Shown here one piece after another: positions 10,365-22,034 of a stretch of DNA of 64,000 nucleotides. The stretch comes from Viola odorata. Lineage: Eukaryota; Streptophyta; Magnoliopsida; Malpighiales; Violaceae. Location of the stretch: contig OY829537.1 of assembly GCA_963691705.1 (NCBI GenBank), forward strand, positions 19,840,078 through 19,904,077, given 5' to 3'. The notes beneath the pieces are model-generated. The model made no database searches. It saw only the letters and a list, made by a program, of their open reading frames with translations, and was not told where the DNA came from. Positions within the stretch are counted from its first letter, which is position 1, and every line of letters starts with the position of its first letter. The translations under genes and the position numbers were made by a program.

Positions 10365-13300
10365 ATGGCATCAATCACCAGCAAGCCACTGAGACTGAAG
10401 CCTCTGACGCGCAGATCTCCTGGTCTCACTCTATTCATCGGCGTATGCGTCGTCGCATTTCTTCTCCTCGTTTCTTCTCTCATCTCTACAACTGGGTTCT
10501 CCTTAGCTTCTTCCGCTAACTTCCCAAGATTTGCCCAGAAACGACCACCTAAGAGATTACACAGTTTCAATGACAAGTACTTGTATTGGGGTTACAGGGT
10601 TGACTGCCCTGGAAAGCACTGCGATTCTTGTGAGGGTTTGGGCCATCAGGAATCCAGTCTCAGGTGCGCCCTTGAGGAAGCCATGTTCTTGAACAGGTAA
10701 AATGCAGATGCTTTACATTGCTGGTTTTTTTTAGGTTTTATGGTGTTGCTGTGTTGATGTCTTTGCTCCAACTCTCATTTAACTGCGACTGTGTTGTTGC
10801 AGAACTTTTGTGATGCCTGCCAGGATGTGTATCAATCCAATACACAATAAAAAGGGGATCTTTTACCACTATGACAATGCCACTTCAGAAGAAAGGTGTG
10901 TTTATTGAATTTCTGTTTTTGGGCAGTGTTTACTTCTAAAGTTCTGGCATTATCCTTCAAAAGAAACATTAAGGTTGCAAATTGTTGTACCTGAATTTAT
11001 CTCCTTTCAATTTTAAATTTTTGGTAGGTGGGCTGCTAGCTCTTGTGCCATGGACACGTTGTATGATATAGACCTCATATCAGAAACTGTACCTGTAATG
11101 TTAGACAATTCGGAAGATTGGTATAGACTTCTTTCAGCAAGTATGAAGCTGGGAGCTAGAGGAATTGCCCATGTGGAGGGTGTTAGCCGAACTGATCTCA
11201 AAGAGAATAGTCGTTACTCTAATCTCTTGCTCATAAATCAGACAGCAAGCCCTCTTTCATGGTACTTACAACATACCTGTTTCTCAGCCAAGTTTTCCTT
11301 GGTTGAAATTTTAGATTTTTGGATCTTCCATGCTTCTGTTTAGAAATTAACAATGTAGTCATTCTAGGTTCATGGAATGCAAGGACAGAAACAATCGTAG
11401 TTCTATAATGTTGCCGTATTCATTCCTCCCTTCAATGGCAGCAGAGAGATTACGAGATGCAGCAAACAAGGTTTGTTATTCTAGCTTATTTATTTATCAG
11501 GACTGCCAATGTGATTATGTAATGATTTTGAATAGTTTGATGAACCATACAAGTTCTTTTTCCCCCCTATTATCTAATGCCAAGACATGGTTCTGTAGAG
11601 CAGATTTTATTTTGATTTTTGTTATTTTTGTTATATGAGTTCCTCCCTGGAGATGTGTTTTTTGGAACCTGACATCATTTTGCGTTGTGCAACCATTTGG
11701 TGGACAAAACTTAACTCAACTAAGCTTTAGTTCCATATTAGTTTGGCTGATAATGGATCTTACGTCACCCAACTTTGATTTATAACCGACACATATCTTC
11801 ACATTTAATCCTTCAGCCTCCAAAAGCTTCGCCATACCACTTCTATTGTCTGTTCTGCCTTTGAAACTAAAGTGCGGTATAGGTTATTGCTGCCAGCATT
11901 TGTTTTGTGCAGCTTTGGCTTCATACATTGTGCTTTAGGATCTAATGGGTGTTGGCTGGGGGGAAAGAAGAATTGAGGATATATTTCATTTCTGGTTCTC
12001 ATGTCTGAGGCATGTAAGCATGTCATGAGAATGAGATATTTGGAGATTCTGAAATACAAAGTTGGAAGTTGGGAATTCTAGATTGAATAAGGGATTCATA
12101 GAATAGTAGGATTAGTGAAACCTAGAATTCATCAGGAATCACAAAACCTTTGAGTAGGTGGATAAAGCAGCCTATTGCAGTGATCATCCTCAAATAGCTG
12201 GGATTAGATTCTTATATAACTTTGCTAGCAACCTGTTGTGGTGACCATCCTCAAACAGTTCGGGTTAGATCCTTAGAAGTTATATTTTCCCCTTCTCTAG
12301 CATTCTTTTGTGTATTGCTTTATTGGTGCAGATTTTGTGGGGAGGCTATCTAAACTATACTTTCATCAAATCACTGAACAGACCTAGTTTGTTGGATGTG
12401 TTTAGATTAGGAATCTCCTCGGTGATTATGACGCCATCCATGTTCGTCGAGGCGATAAAATTAAAACTAGGAAGGACAGATTTGGTGCTGCTCGCACCTT
12501 ACATCCTCATTTGGACAGGGATACACGTGCTGAGTTTATACTCCAAAGAATTGAAAAATGGGTCCCACCTGGCCGAACGCTCTTTATTGCTTCTAATGAG
12601 AAGACACCTGGTTTTTTTGCACCACTCTCTGCCAGGTAAATCTCCTGAAGCTATGCAAAGTGATGCTGAATCAGATTAATTCTTTTGAATTATTTTTTAT
12701 TTTACTATATTTGAAGTTTTAATTAATATTTGTTTTAGTTTTTTTCTTATTTTATTTACATTATCAGTCATCACTTATTTTTGTGTCATTAGATGTCTGT
12801 TTCCTTTTCGGATTAGAATTCTGTAGGATTTCGGTGTACCCGTATGAAGACATCTCTTATCTATGTCGTAGAGGGGGTTCCTTTAGTGTCTTTTGATCTG
12901 CTGTTCATACTAAGTACTGGAAGCATTTCAAATCCTGTTTATATTTCTGGTTATTAGGGCCTTTCCATTAAATTAATCCTATTGTTTTAGATATATCTTG
13001 GATCAAACTAGAAGTATCTTTCTCATCTTGGAAATTAATATCCTTAGTTTGAAAAGGATTCATTTGCATGGCCTCTCTCCTAGCACAATCATAACGAGTA
13101 GTACAAAATACGAAATGTTAGTTGCCTTGAAAATCTGGAATAAGGTGGCAGCTTAGGGCACGCAAAGTAGTTTGAAATCAAAATATATCCTTTTTTATCT
13201 ATTTATTCTCCCTTTTTCTTCTCTTCTCCCTATTTCTCAATTCTTTTAGTAACAAGAAATAGCTTGTTACATAGTTATCTTGAGGATAGGAAGTTCTGCA

Positions 13301-13622
13301 TTGCCCCTCTTTCAGTTATCAAGTATCTTGAATGGTGGCACTCATCATATTTATATAGTGGTGAAGCTAATGTTGAACTGTGGTGGCTTCTATTTGCAGG
13401 TATAAGTTAGCTTTGGCGTCTAATTACAGCACGATTTTGGATCCAGTAATTGAGAACAATTACCAGTTATTCATGATTGAGAGGCTAGTACTGATGGGTG
13501 CCAAGACATTCATTAAAACATTCAAGGAAGACGATACAGATCTCAGCCTGACTGATGACCCGAAGAAAAACACCAAGGCATGGCAAATACCAGTTTACAC
13601 GATGGAAGAGGAGAGACGGTGA
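10365..13622 (+). CDS. GDP-fucose protein O-fucosyltransferase family protein
   Basis: Six exons (10365-10696, 10803-10895, 11028-11261, 11368-11470, 12406-12635, 13400-13622) join in frame to 404 residues. The protein is type II: a short cytosolic N-terminus, one membrane anchor at about residues 20-45, then a luminal domain. The family hallmark HVRRGDK lies at about 266-272, where the Arg-Gly-Asp region binds GDP-fucose. The ends of the fold are also conserved (GARGIAHVEGV, MLPYSFLPSMA, TLFIASNEKTPGFF, ENNYQLFMIERL). Exon 5 begins at 12406 after TGTTTAG. An open frame through 12308-12679 in another register is not the coding one. Family knowledge: Golgi-located plant O-fucosyltransferase-like proteins modify proteins or polysaccharides. 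The substrate of this one is unknown. Confidence 0.9.
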
Positions 13623-14508
13623 TGTTCCTTTTCAATTCTCTTCAATTCAGACCCATTACCTCTCTCATTGCGTAGCAGTCTAGTACATATGTTCAATCTC
13701 ACCGAGGACAGGCATCAGCTATATGCTCGGATTGTGAATCAGAATGGTGTGAGAATCGTTATGTTGGGTTATTGGAGATGATTAACAGTAAATGCCAATG
13801 TAAATCGTGGTCTTATAAGGTTTTTTCTGTCTTGTGTTTGATTTCGTTTTGATAAATGTATTCATTGTTCATAGCAGTGCAGTTTTGTTTAGAGAGAGCA
13901 CAGTTTGTTGAACTCATTCTATCCTTGTCAAACATCCAAGTCATACCTTTAATTTTCCCATTGCCACGGAAACAAAGAGATGCATAGGCTGAGTTTTGGT
14001 TTAAAGCCTTGGTGTGTCTCTCTACTATTGTAAAATGAACATCCAGTGTCCTCTACTTGCACTCTTGATGTACGTTTACCCTTCTGTTAATTTGGTCCCG
14101 ACGGTATCCTACGTGGCTTTCTTTTGTTAAATTCCATTGAATTTTTTTTAATGCCACATGACACCGCTGTGTCAGCAATTTTTAAAGAAATTAGAAAAAA
14201 ATATAATAAGTTAGAAAAATAGGAATGAAATATTTATGATGCGAAAAAATATGAAAAATATTAATTTTACATTTTAATATGACTTGCATGTAATTTATTA
14301 ATAATTTTACTAAGGAAGCTAATAGAGTTTGGTAAATAAAAGTACCACTACGTTCAGAGTTTTATTTTTTATTTTTTATTTAAAAAAAATTAAGTCGTGA
14401 AACTATACAGATTCTCATTCTGATTGGGCAGACATCATCAGTGCATCTCATTACAAGTCATCCTCCAGTCTTGATTGGTCCAGATTACTAGTCCAGCTTA
14501 ATTAATTA
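13623..14508. other. 3' region of the fucosyltransferase gene and AT-rich spacer
   Basis: The first ~250 bp are probably 3' UTR. From about 14020 the sequence resembles a decayed repeat (a CACGTGGC-like segment near 14110 and GACACCGCTGTGTCAGC near 14160), but no clear termini can be drawn. No coding frame is supported. Confidence 0.4.
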
Positions 14509-14826
14509 CTCCCTCCGTCCGAAATTAGTTGACATATTAGCCCAAAAACGTCAACTCGGGAATAACTGACGCGTTAGATAACTGTGCCGTCTCCCCTTAT
14601 GAGTTTACGTTTCTGACCCTAGTGTGACGAGTCGTTCGACGACAAAACTACATGTCACTCAAGGGCTAAGGGAGAAACGAAATTTGATTGAAATTCCTGA
14701 GCGCCAATTTAAAATTTTCATTCATCATTTCGACACAGAGGGTACAAACCTCTCACTTCCATCCTCTCCAACTCCTCCTTCTCTCTCGTTTCCATTCTCT
14801 CTTGCTCATACAAAATCAGGCAAAAA

Positions 14827-15432
14827 ATGGAGGGATTTTATTTTGAGGATTCGCAGTATGACAGCTACTGTGAGTTCGACGGCAACGATAATATGATCGT
14901 GCCAGACTCGGTCGCGGTCGACGATGAAGAAATGGTTATATCCGCAGAGGAAAAGACGATCTCCGACGAGATCGTGGAAGATACGTATGAGAGGGATGAG
15001 AAAGACAACACTTTGTTGGAGGATGTGGGTGGGCAAGAAAAGAGTTCGCTGGTGAAGGTGAGTGACTTTGATTCGAATACTGGGTTTACTGATTCGGAGG
15101 ATCAGTTACTTGCAAGGGTTACTGATTTCGCCAATAGAGTCAATGAGAGGAGGAAAGGAAAACCCCTTTTGGATTTTGATCTAAATGAATTACCCATTGT
15201 GTAAATTTCCCTCCCTCTTTCTCCGATAGTGCACGAAAGCAGAGGTTTTGATTTGAATCAGTTACCAACTACTGATGATGATGAAGGCAAACCAGTGACT
15301 GAAGTAGTTCCTGAAGATAAGGATTTTGACCTGAACAAATTGCCAACTGCAGGCAGGTGGCAATTTACTCATGGTGTCGACGAGAGGACTTTCATCCTCA
15401 TGCTGCGCATCCTTCTACCAGGTTTCCATTAA
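14827..15432 (+). CDS. Acidic protein with three FDLNxLP (EAR-type) motifs; one in-frame stop
   Basis: The ATG at 14827 opens a 125-codon frame ending in TAA (15202-15204). The same frame then continues open to 15432, so the full unit is about 201 codons with one premature stop (codon 126), compatible with CAA to TAA. The product is very acidic in its first 60 residues. It then carries FDLNELP (codons 117-123), FDLNQLP (141-147) and FDLNKLP (167-173), spaced 24-26 codons apart. DLNxxP is the EAR repression motif that recruits TOPLESS-type co-repressors. No DNA-binding domain is visible. A donor-like CCAG|GTTTCC at 15418-15427 could lead into a further exon. It lies just inside the left mariner terminus. 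I do not recognise the family; the co-repressor link is inference. Confidence 0.55.
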
Positions 15433-15770
15433 TTAATGTAATTTTCTGTTTTAATTTTATTTATTTTGGTAATTTGGTGCTTATTGGATCATGTAATTTC
15501 TGGATTTATGTTGCTAGAAATTGCATAATTTTGATTTTGACTTGTATAGAATTTGGTCCAGTAACTGTAAATGTGAAAATGAAGTGTTTGTATTTATGCG
15601 TATAAAGTGTTTGTTTTTATGTCTGTGTAAGTGTTTTAATTTGTTCCATACAGATAACCAAACAATATGACAACATTAACATAACAATTGTCATTTCTTG
15701 ATAATGTTAAACAGAAAATTGTCATTAGCATAACAATTCTCATTAGCATTTAAGTAATACAACATGATGT

Positions 15771-16139
15771 TTAGCTTGATTTAGGGATTGTAGGAAGCTT
15801 GGTGGCAAACCTATTTGATGTTTTCACTGCAGCATTCAGGTTGTCAAGGACCAGCCTCAAATTGTCTCTTTTTGCCTCCAACCTGCATTTGGTTTTGGCC
15901 AGTGGACGAAGGGCGTGGCCCATGGTGAGGATGAATTCCTTTGCATCCATACCTTCTTCATCATAAGCGTAGAGAACATCAGTTCTGATTTGCTTAAGTC
16001 TCATATAGACTTCCGCAATCCTGTCAATCTGTTGCTCTGTGGAGAGCAACATGTGGTTCACCTCAGTAACTTCCTTGTGCAGGGCAATGCCAACTGAACC
16101 GGCGAGGCTTAGGATGTTCTCTGCCTCACGAGGATTCAT
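15771..16139 (-). CDS. Small helical protein of unknown function (REAE paralogue A)
   Basis: The ATG at 16139 gives a 122-residue, largely helical, heptad-rich protein. It starts MNPREAE and ends KLPTIPKSS. It is clearly related to the protein encoded divergently at 16749-17111: both share the REAE start, a central RL region, an LEAK segment in the second half, and a K-x-P-x-IPK tail. I see no membrane span, signal peptide or catalytic motif. A TATA box lies about 105 bp upstream. It sits inside the mariner-like element, between the DLN protein and the transposase. I do not recognise the family. It could be an accessory subunit of the element or captured host DNA. Confidence 0.6.
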   Translation of the reverse strand: MNPREAENILSLAGSVGIALHKEVTEVNHMLLSTEQQIDRIAEVYMRLKQIRTDVLYAYDEEGMDAKEFILTMGHALRPLAKTKCRLEAKRDNLRLVLDNLNAAVKTSNRFATKLPTIPKSS

Positions 16140-16242
16140 GGTTATAGGATTGGAAGAGGAATGGTTGAATAGAGGTAAGTGGGAGTTTGTGTGTGATCAA
16201 CAATTGTTTGATAGTGTGTTGTATCAATAGAGTATTGGTTTT

Positions 16243-16248
16243 TTTATA
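16243..16248 (-). promoter_or_regulatory. TATA box for REAE paralogue A
   Basis: CTATAAAAA reads on the minus strand about 105 bp before the start codon at 16139. Together with the TATA box at 16651 on the other strand it defines a divergent promoter region of about 600 bp. Confidence 0.5.
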
Positions 16249-16650
16249 GAGACCTCTTATTGAGTCCGCGACCAACAAGAAAATATAAAGAGACGTGCTG
16301 ATTGAGGGTAGATGCGGCAAGGGAAGCAGAGGAGGCAGAGGAAGTTGGAATGTGTGTTCAAACGGTGTTCCTGAGTGAACATGACTCTGAAAAGCCACCT
16401 TGGTGTCCATACCAATGAAATAGGGTAAGGTAGGCTGAGAGATTCTCGGCCATTACAATTGAAATTCAGCTTTTAATTTACTTTCCCTATTCAATTCAAA
16501 CACACCTGTCCATTTTAATGCAATTTTCCAAAATTAAAATATTGTGATTCTTTTAGGATTCCTTTAGCAGCCGTTCACAGTGGTGGCGTTCCAAGGAAAC
16601 GTTGCAACGCCCCAAAACCCTAATCCTTGTGAGAAGAGACACAACTCCTT

Positions 16651-16658
16651 TATATAAA
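16651..16658 (+). promoter_or_regulatory. TATA box for REAE paralogue B
   Basis: TATATAAA lies 91 bp before the ATG at 16749 and faces away from paralogue A. Confidence 0.55.
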
Positions 16659-16748
16659 CAAATACTCTGCGTCCCCTGTTTCTTCACTTCTATTTTTATT
16701 TATCAGTTAATCTCTGCATTACTGGATTTATATTGCTTGATTGTTGCT

Positions 16749-17111
16749 ATGGATGCAAGAGAGGCAGAGAGTTACCTTGCAGGTGGAGGGGTTGTTGGCA
16801 GCCACATTCAGGCAGAGATTGAGGAGGCTACTCGTACGTTGGAGGCAACAAACCAGGACATCACCAGGCTTAATGGTCATGCTGCTAGGCTGAGGATGCT
16901 GAAGAACCATGCACAACAACGATTTCATGCAAATGATGGCATTGTTATTGTTGACACGGTAAGCAATTGTCTTGTGGCTCTAGAGTCAGCCATTCTACTT
17001 CTTGAAGCAAAGAATGAGAGCTTGGAGGCCACCATCAATATTGCAAGGCTGGCACAGAGTGCTTTGGACAGTTATGGCAACAAGATTCCAGCCATACCAA
17101 AAAATGAATGA
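16749..17111 (+). CDS. Small helical protein of unknown function (REAE paralogue B)
   Basis: The frame is open from 16602, but ATG at 16749 is the best start because it aligns with paralogue A and leaves the TATA box (16651) and a normal leader upstream. The 120-residue product begins MDAREAE and ends KIPAIPKNE, with predicted long helices and no membrane span. AATAAA follows 65 bp after the stop. Intact frame, own TATA box and own poly(A) signal suggest a real gene. It is divergent from, and paralogous to, the gene at 15771-16139. I do not recognise the family. Confidence 0.62.
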   Translation: MDAREAESYLAGGGVVGSHIQAEIEEATRTLEATNQDITRLNGHAARLRMLKNHAQQRFHANDGIVIVDTVSNCLVALESAILLLEAKNESLEATINIARLAQSALDSYGNKIPAIPKNE

Positions 17112-17175
17112 GCAGTTGTTAACATTATCAATCCCTGTGTACCCCCCTTTCCATTGTACCCCCATTTTCCATTTG

Positions 17176-17181
17176 AATAAA
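17176..17181 (+). terminator. Polyadenylation signal of REAE paralogue B
   Basis: AATAAA sits 65 bp after the stop codon at 17111, in a pyrimidine-rich stretch, matching a short plant 3' UTR. Confidence 0.5.
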
Positions 17182-17262
17182 GATGTGTTCCAGTTTTCAT
17201 GTTTTACTCAATCTCAGTTATTCTCTGCAATTAGTTTACTTCAAGAACTTTGTTGGCAAAAC

Positions 17263-17383
17263 AGGGGATATGTCATGATGTACATAAATTGTTTCAAAAC
17301 AACTGGAAAATAGGGGATATGTCATGATGTACATCAATGGATTCAAAACAACTAGAAAACAGGGGATGTGTCATGTACAACCT
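17263..17383. repeat. 49-bp tandem repeat, about 2.4 copies
   Basis: The unit beginning AGGGGATATGTCATGATGTA starts at 17263 and 17312, and a partial copy starts at 17361. The copies differ at only a few bases. It lies in the non-coding strip between paralogue B and the transposase 3' end, inside the mariner-like element. Confidence 0.85.
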
Positions 17384-18805
17384 GTTGAAGTACAAAATAT
17401 TCATAGATTGATCCAAACTGTGTGCACAATTGTAGCTTTCAATACATATATTTATAATCCAAAACAGTTACACTTTGTTGATCCAATCCTTGACATATCC
17501 AATAGATTGGATCATCAAAGTTAAACTAAATACACAACATAGTATGCCACTACACTACCAGCTGCACAATATGCACTAACTACAAAAAATATCAAAGTGC
17601 ATTTACAAGCCATTCAATAAATCCAATTACATCTTCACAATTGCAACCAGTCAGTGACAGGGTGTTTAAAGCAGTCGAAATGCACAACCACCATCGCCAA
17701 AAATTCCTGCAAACACATAAGAAAATTCAATGCATCTCCCAAAAATTCAAAACACATTCGTATACAGAAAACACAAATGTAACAGGTACCTCAAATATGC
17801 TATAGAGAGATTAAACCAATTGCATTGGCAATCACCTTTGGGCAGCAACAGATGCTTCTTCATGTGGGGGATCTTGTCTGTGTTACTCTCATCACATTTT
17901 AACACCTCAACCATGCAAGTCTGTAATGTTAAGAAGATGAAATTGCTGTTCTTCACTGAGAATTTTTTATATGCATCTTCAACAGCCCCAATCAATTGAA
18001 CAAGGGACGTAGCACACTCTTTACTTTGGAGTGATTGAATTGCTCTAAAGAAGCCTAAGTCCAACACATTCAAATCAGGAGAATTAGGAGGCTGACACGG
18101 AAGAGACACATTCAGACCACTAGACTCAACTACACATAAGAAATCAAGGTCATCAAAGTGAATATGGGACTTCACATTGTCTTGTTGAATGAAAATGGGT
18201 TCCAAGCTACTCTCTCTAGGCCATTTATTGGCAATAGCTGGCAACACTTTCTCTATCATGAAGGATCTAATCACAGTTCTGGTTATATTGGAAATTGGTT
18301 TAATCTCTAAAGTACCTCGAGGTCTACTTTGACTCGAACTAACAGTTGCTACAGACTCCACTAAAGGGAATACCCCAATTTTACCATAAAAAACACAAAT
18401 GCCATTAGAATCAAATCTTGGCCTCGCAACAGCTGCCAAAAACATAACTTTGGGAATGAAATTAGAGTTCTTAATGGATCTTACTGGATCATTCTCCTCA
18501 CGCGTTAGATAATATCTCTGTGATCGCTTGCTAAAAAAGAACCATTTCTCGTCGATATACACGGTGTTCTCCATATGCTTGAAAGTTGGAGAACGTGGAA
18601 CTGTGGCAGGGTCAATAGATGAGAGGCAATGCTTGATTCTTCTGGTATTATTGTCTTGTGTCAATGAGGGTTTGATTGCATTTGTGTGGCGCATGAGCAC
18701 TCCCTCTTTTAACCACTTAGGCACAACTTCCTTAGACACACCCAAGACAAGGGCCACGCCTCTAATGGTTGTCCTCTGCCCTAGAGGAATATCTCTCAGC
18801 CTCTC

Positions 18806-19736
18806 TGATAAGCTCCGGCTTCCAAATGGAAGAAACCGAGCTTGGAAATTCTGGGAGGATCTAGCTCAGAGCTGCAAGCACAAGAAAAACACAAGAAAAG
18901 AACAAGATTGATGGATATAAGGAAGGAGTTAGGCAGCGGAAAAGAACACGAAAAGAAAGGTGGCTCGGCCAACCATATAAACTTGAAATTAAAGGTGGCT
19001 CAGCCAACCACGAGCTTGGAATTAAAGTGCGGAATTGAAGAACAAGAATTTAAAGGTGGCTCAGCCAACCATGAACTTGGAATTTAAATGACAAGAATTT
19101 AGATTACGAAATTGAAATTGACTTGAATTGAAAAGACTGAATTTTAGATTCGAGATTTAGAGATTGGAGATTAGAGAATGGAGATTGGAGATTGAATTAG
19201 GGATTGGAAGATAGACTTGGAGATTGGAAGATAGAAATGGAGATTGGAAGGAAGACTTGGAGATTGGAAGATTGAAAGCTTGAATTAACTTAACTTGAAA
19301 TTGAAGTTACAATACTGAAATGTAAGAAGCAATAAGCTTGGCATTTTCATGTTTTATCAAAGTCTCCATTTGGAATGAAATGAGCTAGCTATTTATAGAA
19401 AAATTACATAAGTGAGCGGTTGCTACAGTAACTTCGTTCTGCTACAGTAACCTCGTCTGCTACAGTGCTCCGCTTGCTACAGTACCCCCCCCCGTCTGCT
19501 ATAGTGAACCGTGTATAGTACCTTCTTGCTACAGTAACTTTCACATTTCCGGGTTGGTCTTAGTGACATACCGCTAGACACTGTCTTCTCCCTCGTGCGG
19601 GCGGGGAAAGCTAGGCCACGCAGGTGGCCTCGGGTTGGCACGAGTCTCATCTATTTTTGATGGGTTCGGGCATGTCTCTCGGCCCTCGAATGTGTGCTCA
19701 TTCTTCATCAAAATGAAGCTAGGCATGATCGTATCA
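18806..19736 (-). repeat. 3' LTR of the LARD-like element
   Basis: Left copy of the direct LTR pair (3' LTR in element sense). It contains repeats of 'agattgga' near 19140-19280 and repeated GCTACAGTA units near 19430-19550. A TATTTATA in its minus-strand 5' portion near 19390 could serve the LTR promoter. Confidence 0.88.
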
Positions 19737-20343
19737 TCACCTTTCCCTTCGAAAGGATTCGTCCTCGAATCCATTACTTTAAGGTCGTGGTTGTGGTCAG
19801 GGATGAAGCTTAGGAATGGATCCTTATATGCACCCAATTCCTTCACAAAGGCCATAGGAGATTCCTTACTTTCTTCTCTCACAGTTTCAGCCCTCGTTGT
19901 TATTTCCTCACTCTTTTCATTTCCCAAAGTAACACTCTCACACTCAATACATACACGTGAGTCATTTGTGTTACTAGTAGAAGGAAGAGGGATGGAAATG
20001 GTTTCTTCATGGGGTGGGCTGTTTATCTCATTCTCATTTTTAACACAAATATCATGCACATTTGGTTCAGGAGATTGAGAAGGTGGAGGCGGCTGGATTG
20101 GTATAGGTTTGGATTGGATTGGAAGGCTTATGGCGTTAGGAGTTGTAGAAATTATGGAGGTTGGAACTATGGTGCAAGGAGAAGTCGGAGCTATAGGGAT
20201 TCGGCTGGTTTACCAATGGCCATTATCAAATCCTGGAACATCATTTGGAGTGAGGTGGAGAGTGAGGTGGAACAGTCTTTGATAAACTGTTTCGTGGCCA
20301 TTATTTCAGCATGCCTTTGTTCTGCGATAGTTGCGTCCGACAT
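19737..20343 (-). pseudogene. Gag-like remnant frames in the LARD-like element
   Basis: From ATG at 20343 a minus-strand frame encodes a gag-like start (MSDATIAEQRHAEIMATKQF). It hits a TAG and continues in another register as a proline-rich, then acidic peptide. That peptide ends with a segment around MDSRTNPFEGKG that runs into the left LTR past 19737. The pattern is that of the termini of a gypsy polyprotein with the enzymatic centre removed. No catalytic motif survives. Confidence 0.55.
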
Positions 20344-21091
20344 GATGTAATTTGTACCTGCACAATCAATTAAACGTTAGAAAAAATTTAAACACTCCCT
20401 CACGTGTTTAATCTCTCATGTTTATCACTCTCAAGTGCAGCCTTACAAACTCACAATGCTTCACACAAAGATGGGTGGGACGGAAAGAAAGGAAGAAAGA
20501 AGAAGATGTTTGGTGTTCTTTCTCTCTCTTTTTTTATTTTTTTATTTTTTATTTGATTTTTTTTATTTTTTGTTATTTAATCTTCTGAAGTCTTTAGAGG
20601 ATATCTGAATATCTTGAGAAAAAATCTAGGATTTGGAAGATACATAATTTGGTATCCTTAGATTTTAGGATAGGTTTGACTTTGCTTAAGATTTTGAAGA
20701 CTTTTGAAGATTTTTGAAGACTTTGAAGACATTGAAGGTATTGACTAGTGTATTCAGCTCACACACTTGGAAATTCAAAGGAAAGGATCTGGGAGATAAT
20801 AAAAAAGACTTTTGGTTCGTCTTCCCTAAAGGCTGAACAAGAAGACTCAAGATGAACACCAAGATATGATTTTCTCGGATAAACCTGCACGCATTTATGT
20901 TTTGAATTAAATGGCCAAGATTTAATCCGAATCTCAAGAAGGTTAAAGAACAAAAAATGTTACAAACAAGCTGACGTTTACTGACACAAAAATTCAGAAT
21001 TTTCTAGGCGGAGGAACATATGTAAATTGGATAGACACGAAGAGCAATACTGGCTGGACTGGACAGGAAGAGCAACTCAAGAGCGGCTAGA

Positions 21092-21103
21092 GCTTCGCTA
21101 CCA
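21092..21103 (-). other. Primer-binding-site-like sequence of the LARD-like element
   Basis: Two bases after the 5' LTR (element sense) the sequence is TGGTAGCGAAGCTC. It differs at a few positions from the common tRNA-iMet complement TGGTATCAGAGC, so the primer assignment is tentative. Confidence 0.45.
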
Positions 21104-21105
21104 CT

Positions 21106-22034
21106 TGATAAGCTCCGGCTTCCAAATGGAAGAAACCGAGCTTGGAAATTCTGGGAGGATCTAGCTCAGAGCTGCAAGCACAAGAAAAACACAAGAAAAG
21201 AACAAGATTGATGGATAAAAGGAAGGAGTTAGGCAGCGGAAAAGAACACGAAAAGAAAGGTGGCTCGGCCAACCATATAAACTTGAAATTAAAGGTGGCT
21301 CAGCCAACCACGAGCTTGGAATTAAAGTGCGGAATTGAAGAACAAGAATTTAAAGGTGGCTCAGCCAACCATGAACTTGGAATTTAAATGACAAGAATTT
21401 AGATTACGAAATTGAAATTGACTTGAATTGAAAAGACTGAATTTTAGATTCGAGATTTAGAGATTGGAGATTAGAGAATGGAGATTGGAGATTGAATTAG
21501 GGATTGGAAGATAGACTTGGAGATTGGAAGATAGAAATGGAGATTGGAAGGTAGACTTGGAGATTGGAAGATTGAAAGCTTGAATTAACTTAACTTGAAA
21601 TTGAAGTTACAATACTGAAATGTAAGAAGCAATAAGCTTGGCATTTTCATGTTTTATCAAAGTCTCCATTTGGAATGAAATGAGCTAGCTATTTATAGAA
21701 AAATTACATAAGTGAGCGGTTGCTACAGTAACTTCGTTCTGCTACAGTAACCTCGTCTGCTACAGTGGCTCCGCTTGCTACAGTACCCCCCCGTCTGCTA
21801 TAGTGAACCGTGTATAGTACCTTCTTGCTACAGTACTTTCACATTTCCGGGTTGGTCTTAGTGACATACTGCTAGACACTGTCTTCTCCCTCGTGCGGGC
21901 GGGGAAAGCTAGGCCACGCAGGTGGCCTCGGGTTGGCACGAGTCTCATCTATTTTTGATGGGTTCGGGCATGTCTCTCGGCCCTCGAATGTGTGCTCATT
22001 CTTCATCAAAATGAAGCTAGGCATGATCGTATCA
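21106..22034 (-). repeat. 5' LTR of the LARD-like element
   Basis: Right copy of the direct LTR pair, near identical to 18806-19736 over its whole length and ending at the CTCTC duplication inside the mariner transposase frame. Confidence 0.88.

Larger units (their letters stand above)
18806..22034 (-). mobile_element. Non-autonomous Ty3/gypsy-type LTR retrotransposon (LARD-like)
   Basis: Two direct LTRs of about 930 bp (18806-19736 and 21106-22034), each starting TGATAAGC and ending GTATCA, bracket a 1.37 kb interior. The 5-bp flanks are identical (CTCTC at 18801-18805 and 22035-22039). Element sense is minus. A primer-binding-site-like TGGTAGCGAAGC follows the right LTR, and a purine tract (GAAGGGAAAGGTGA) abuts the left LTR. 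I count about seven differences between LTRs, so insertion is recent. The interior lacks protease, RT, RNase H and integrase. Confidence 0.9.

Noticed and set aside
12308..12679. Open frame spanning fucosyltransferase exon 5
   Set aside because: It is in a different register. The family sequence (DYDAIHVRRGDK) is read from a splice acceptor at 12405.
15200..15228. Mini-intron (GTAAAT...GATAG) that would remove the stop in the DLN protein
   Set aside because: 29 nt is too short for plant splicing. The frame is the same on both sides, so a simple nonsense change is more likely.
16126..16410. Minus-strand frame upstream of REAE paralogue A
   Set aside because: It overlaps the TATA box and leader region in another register. 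No conserved features.
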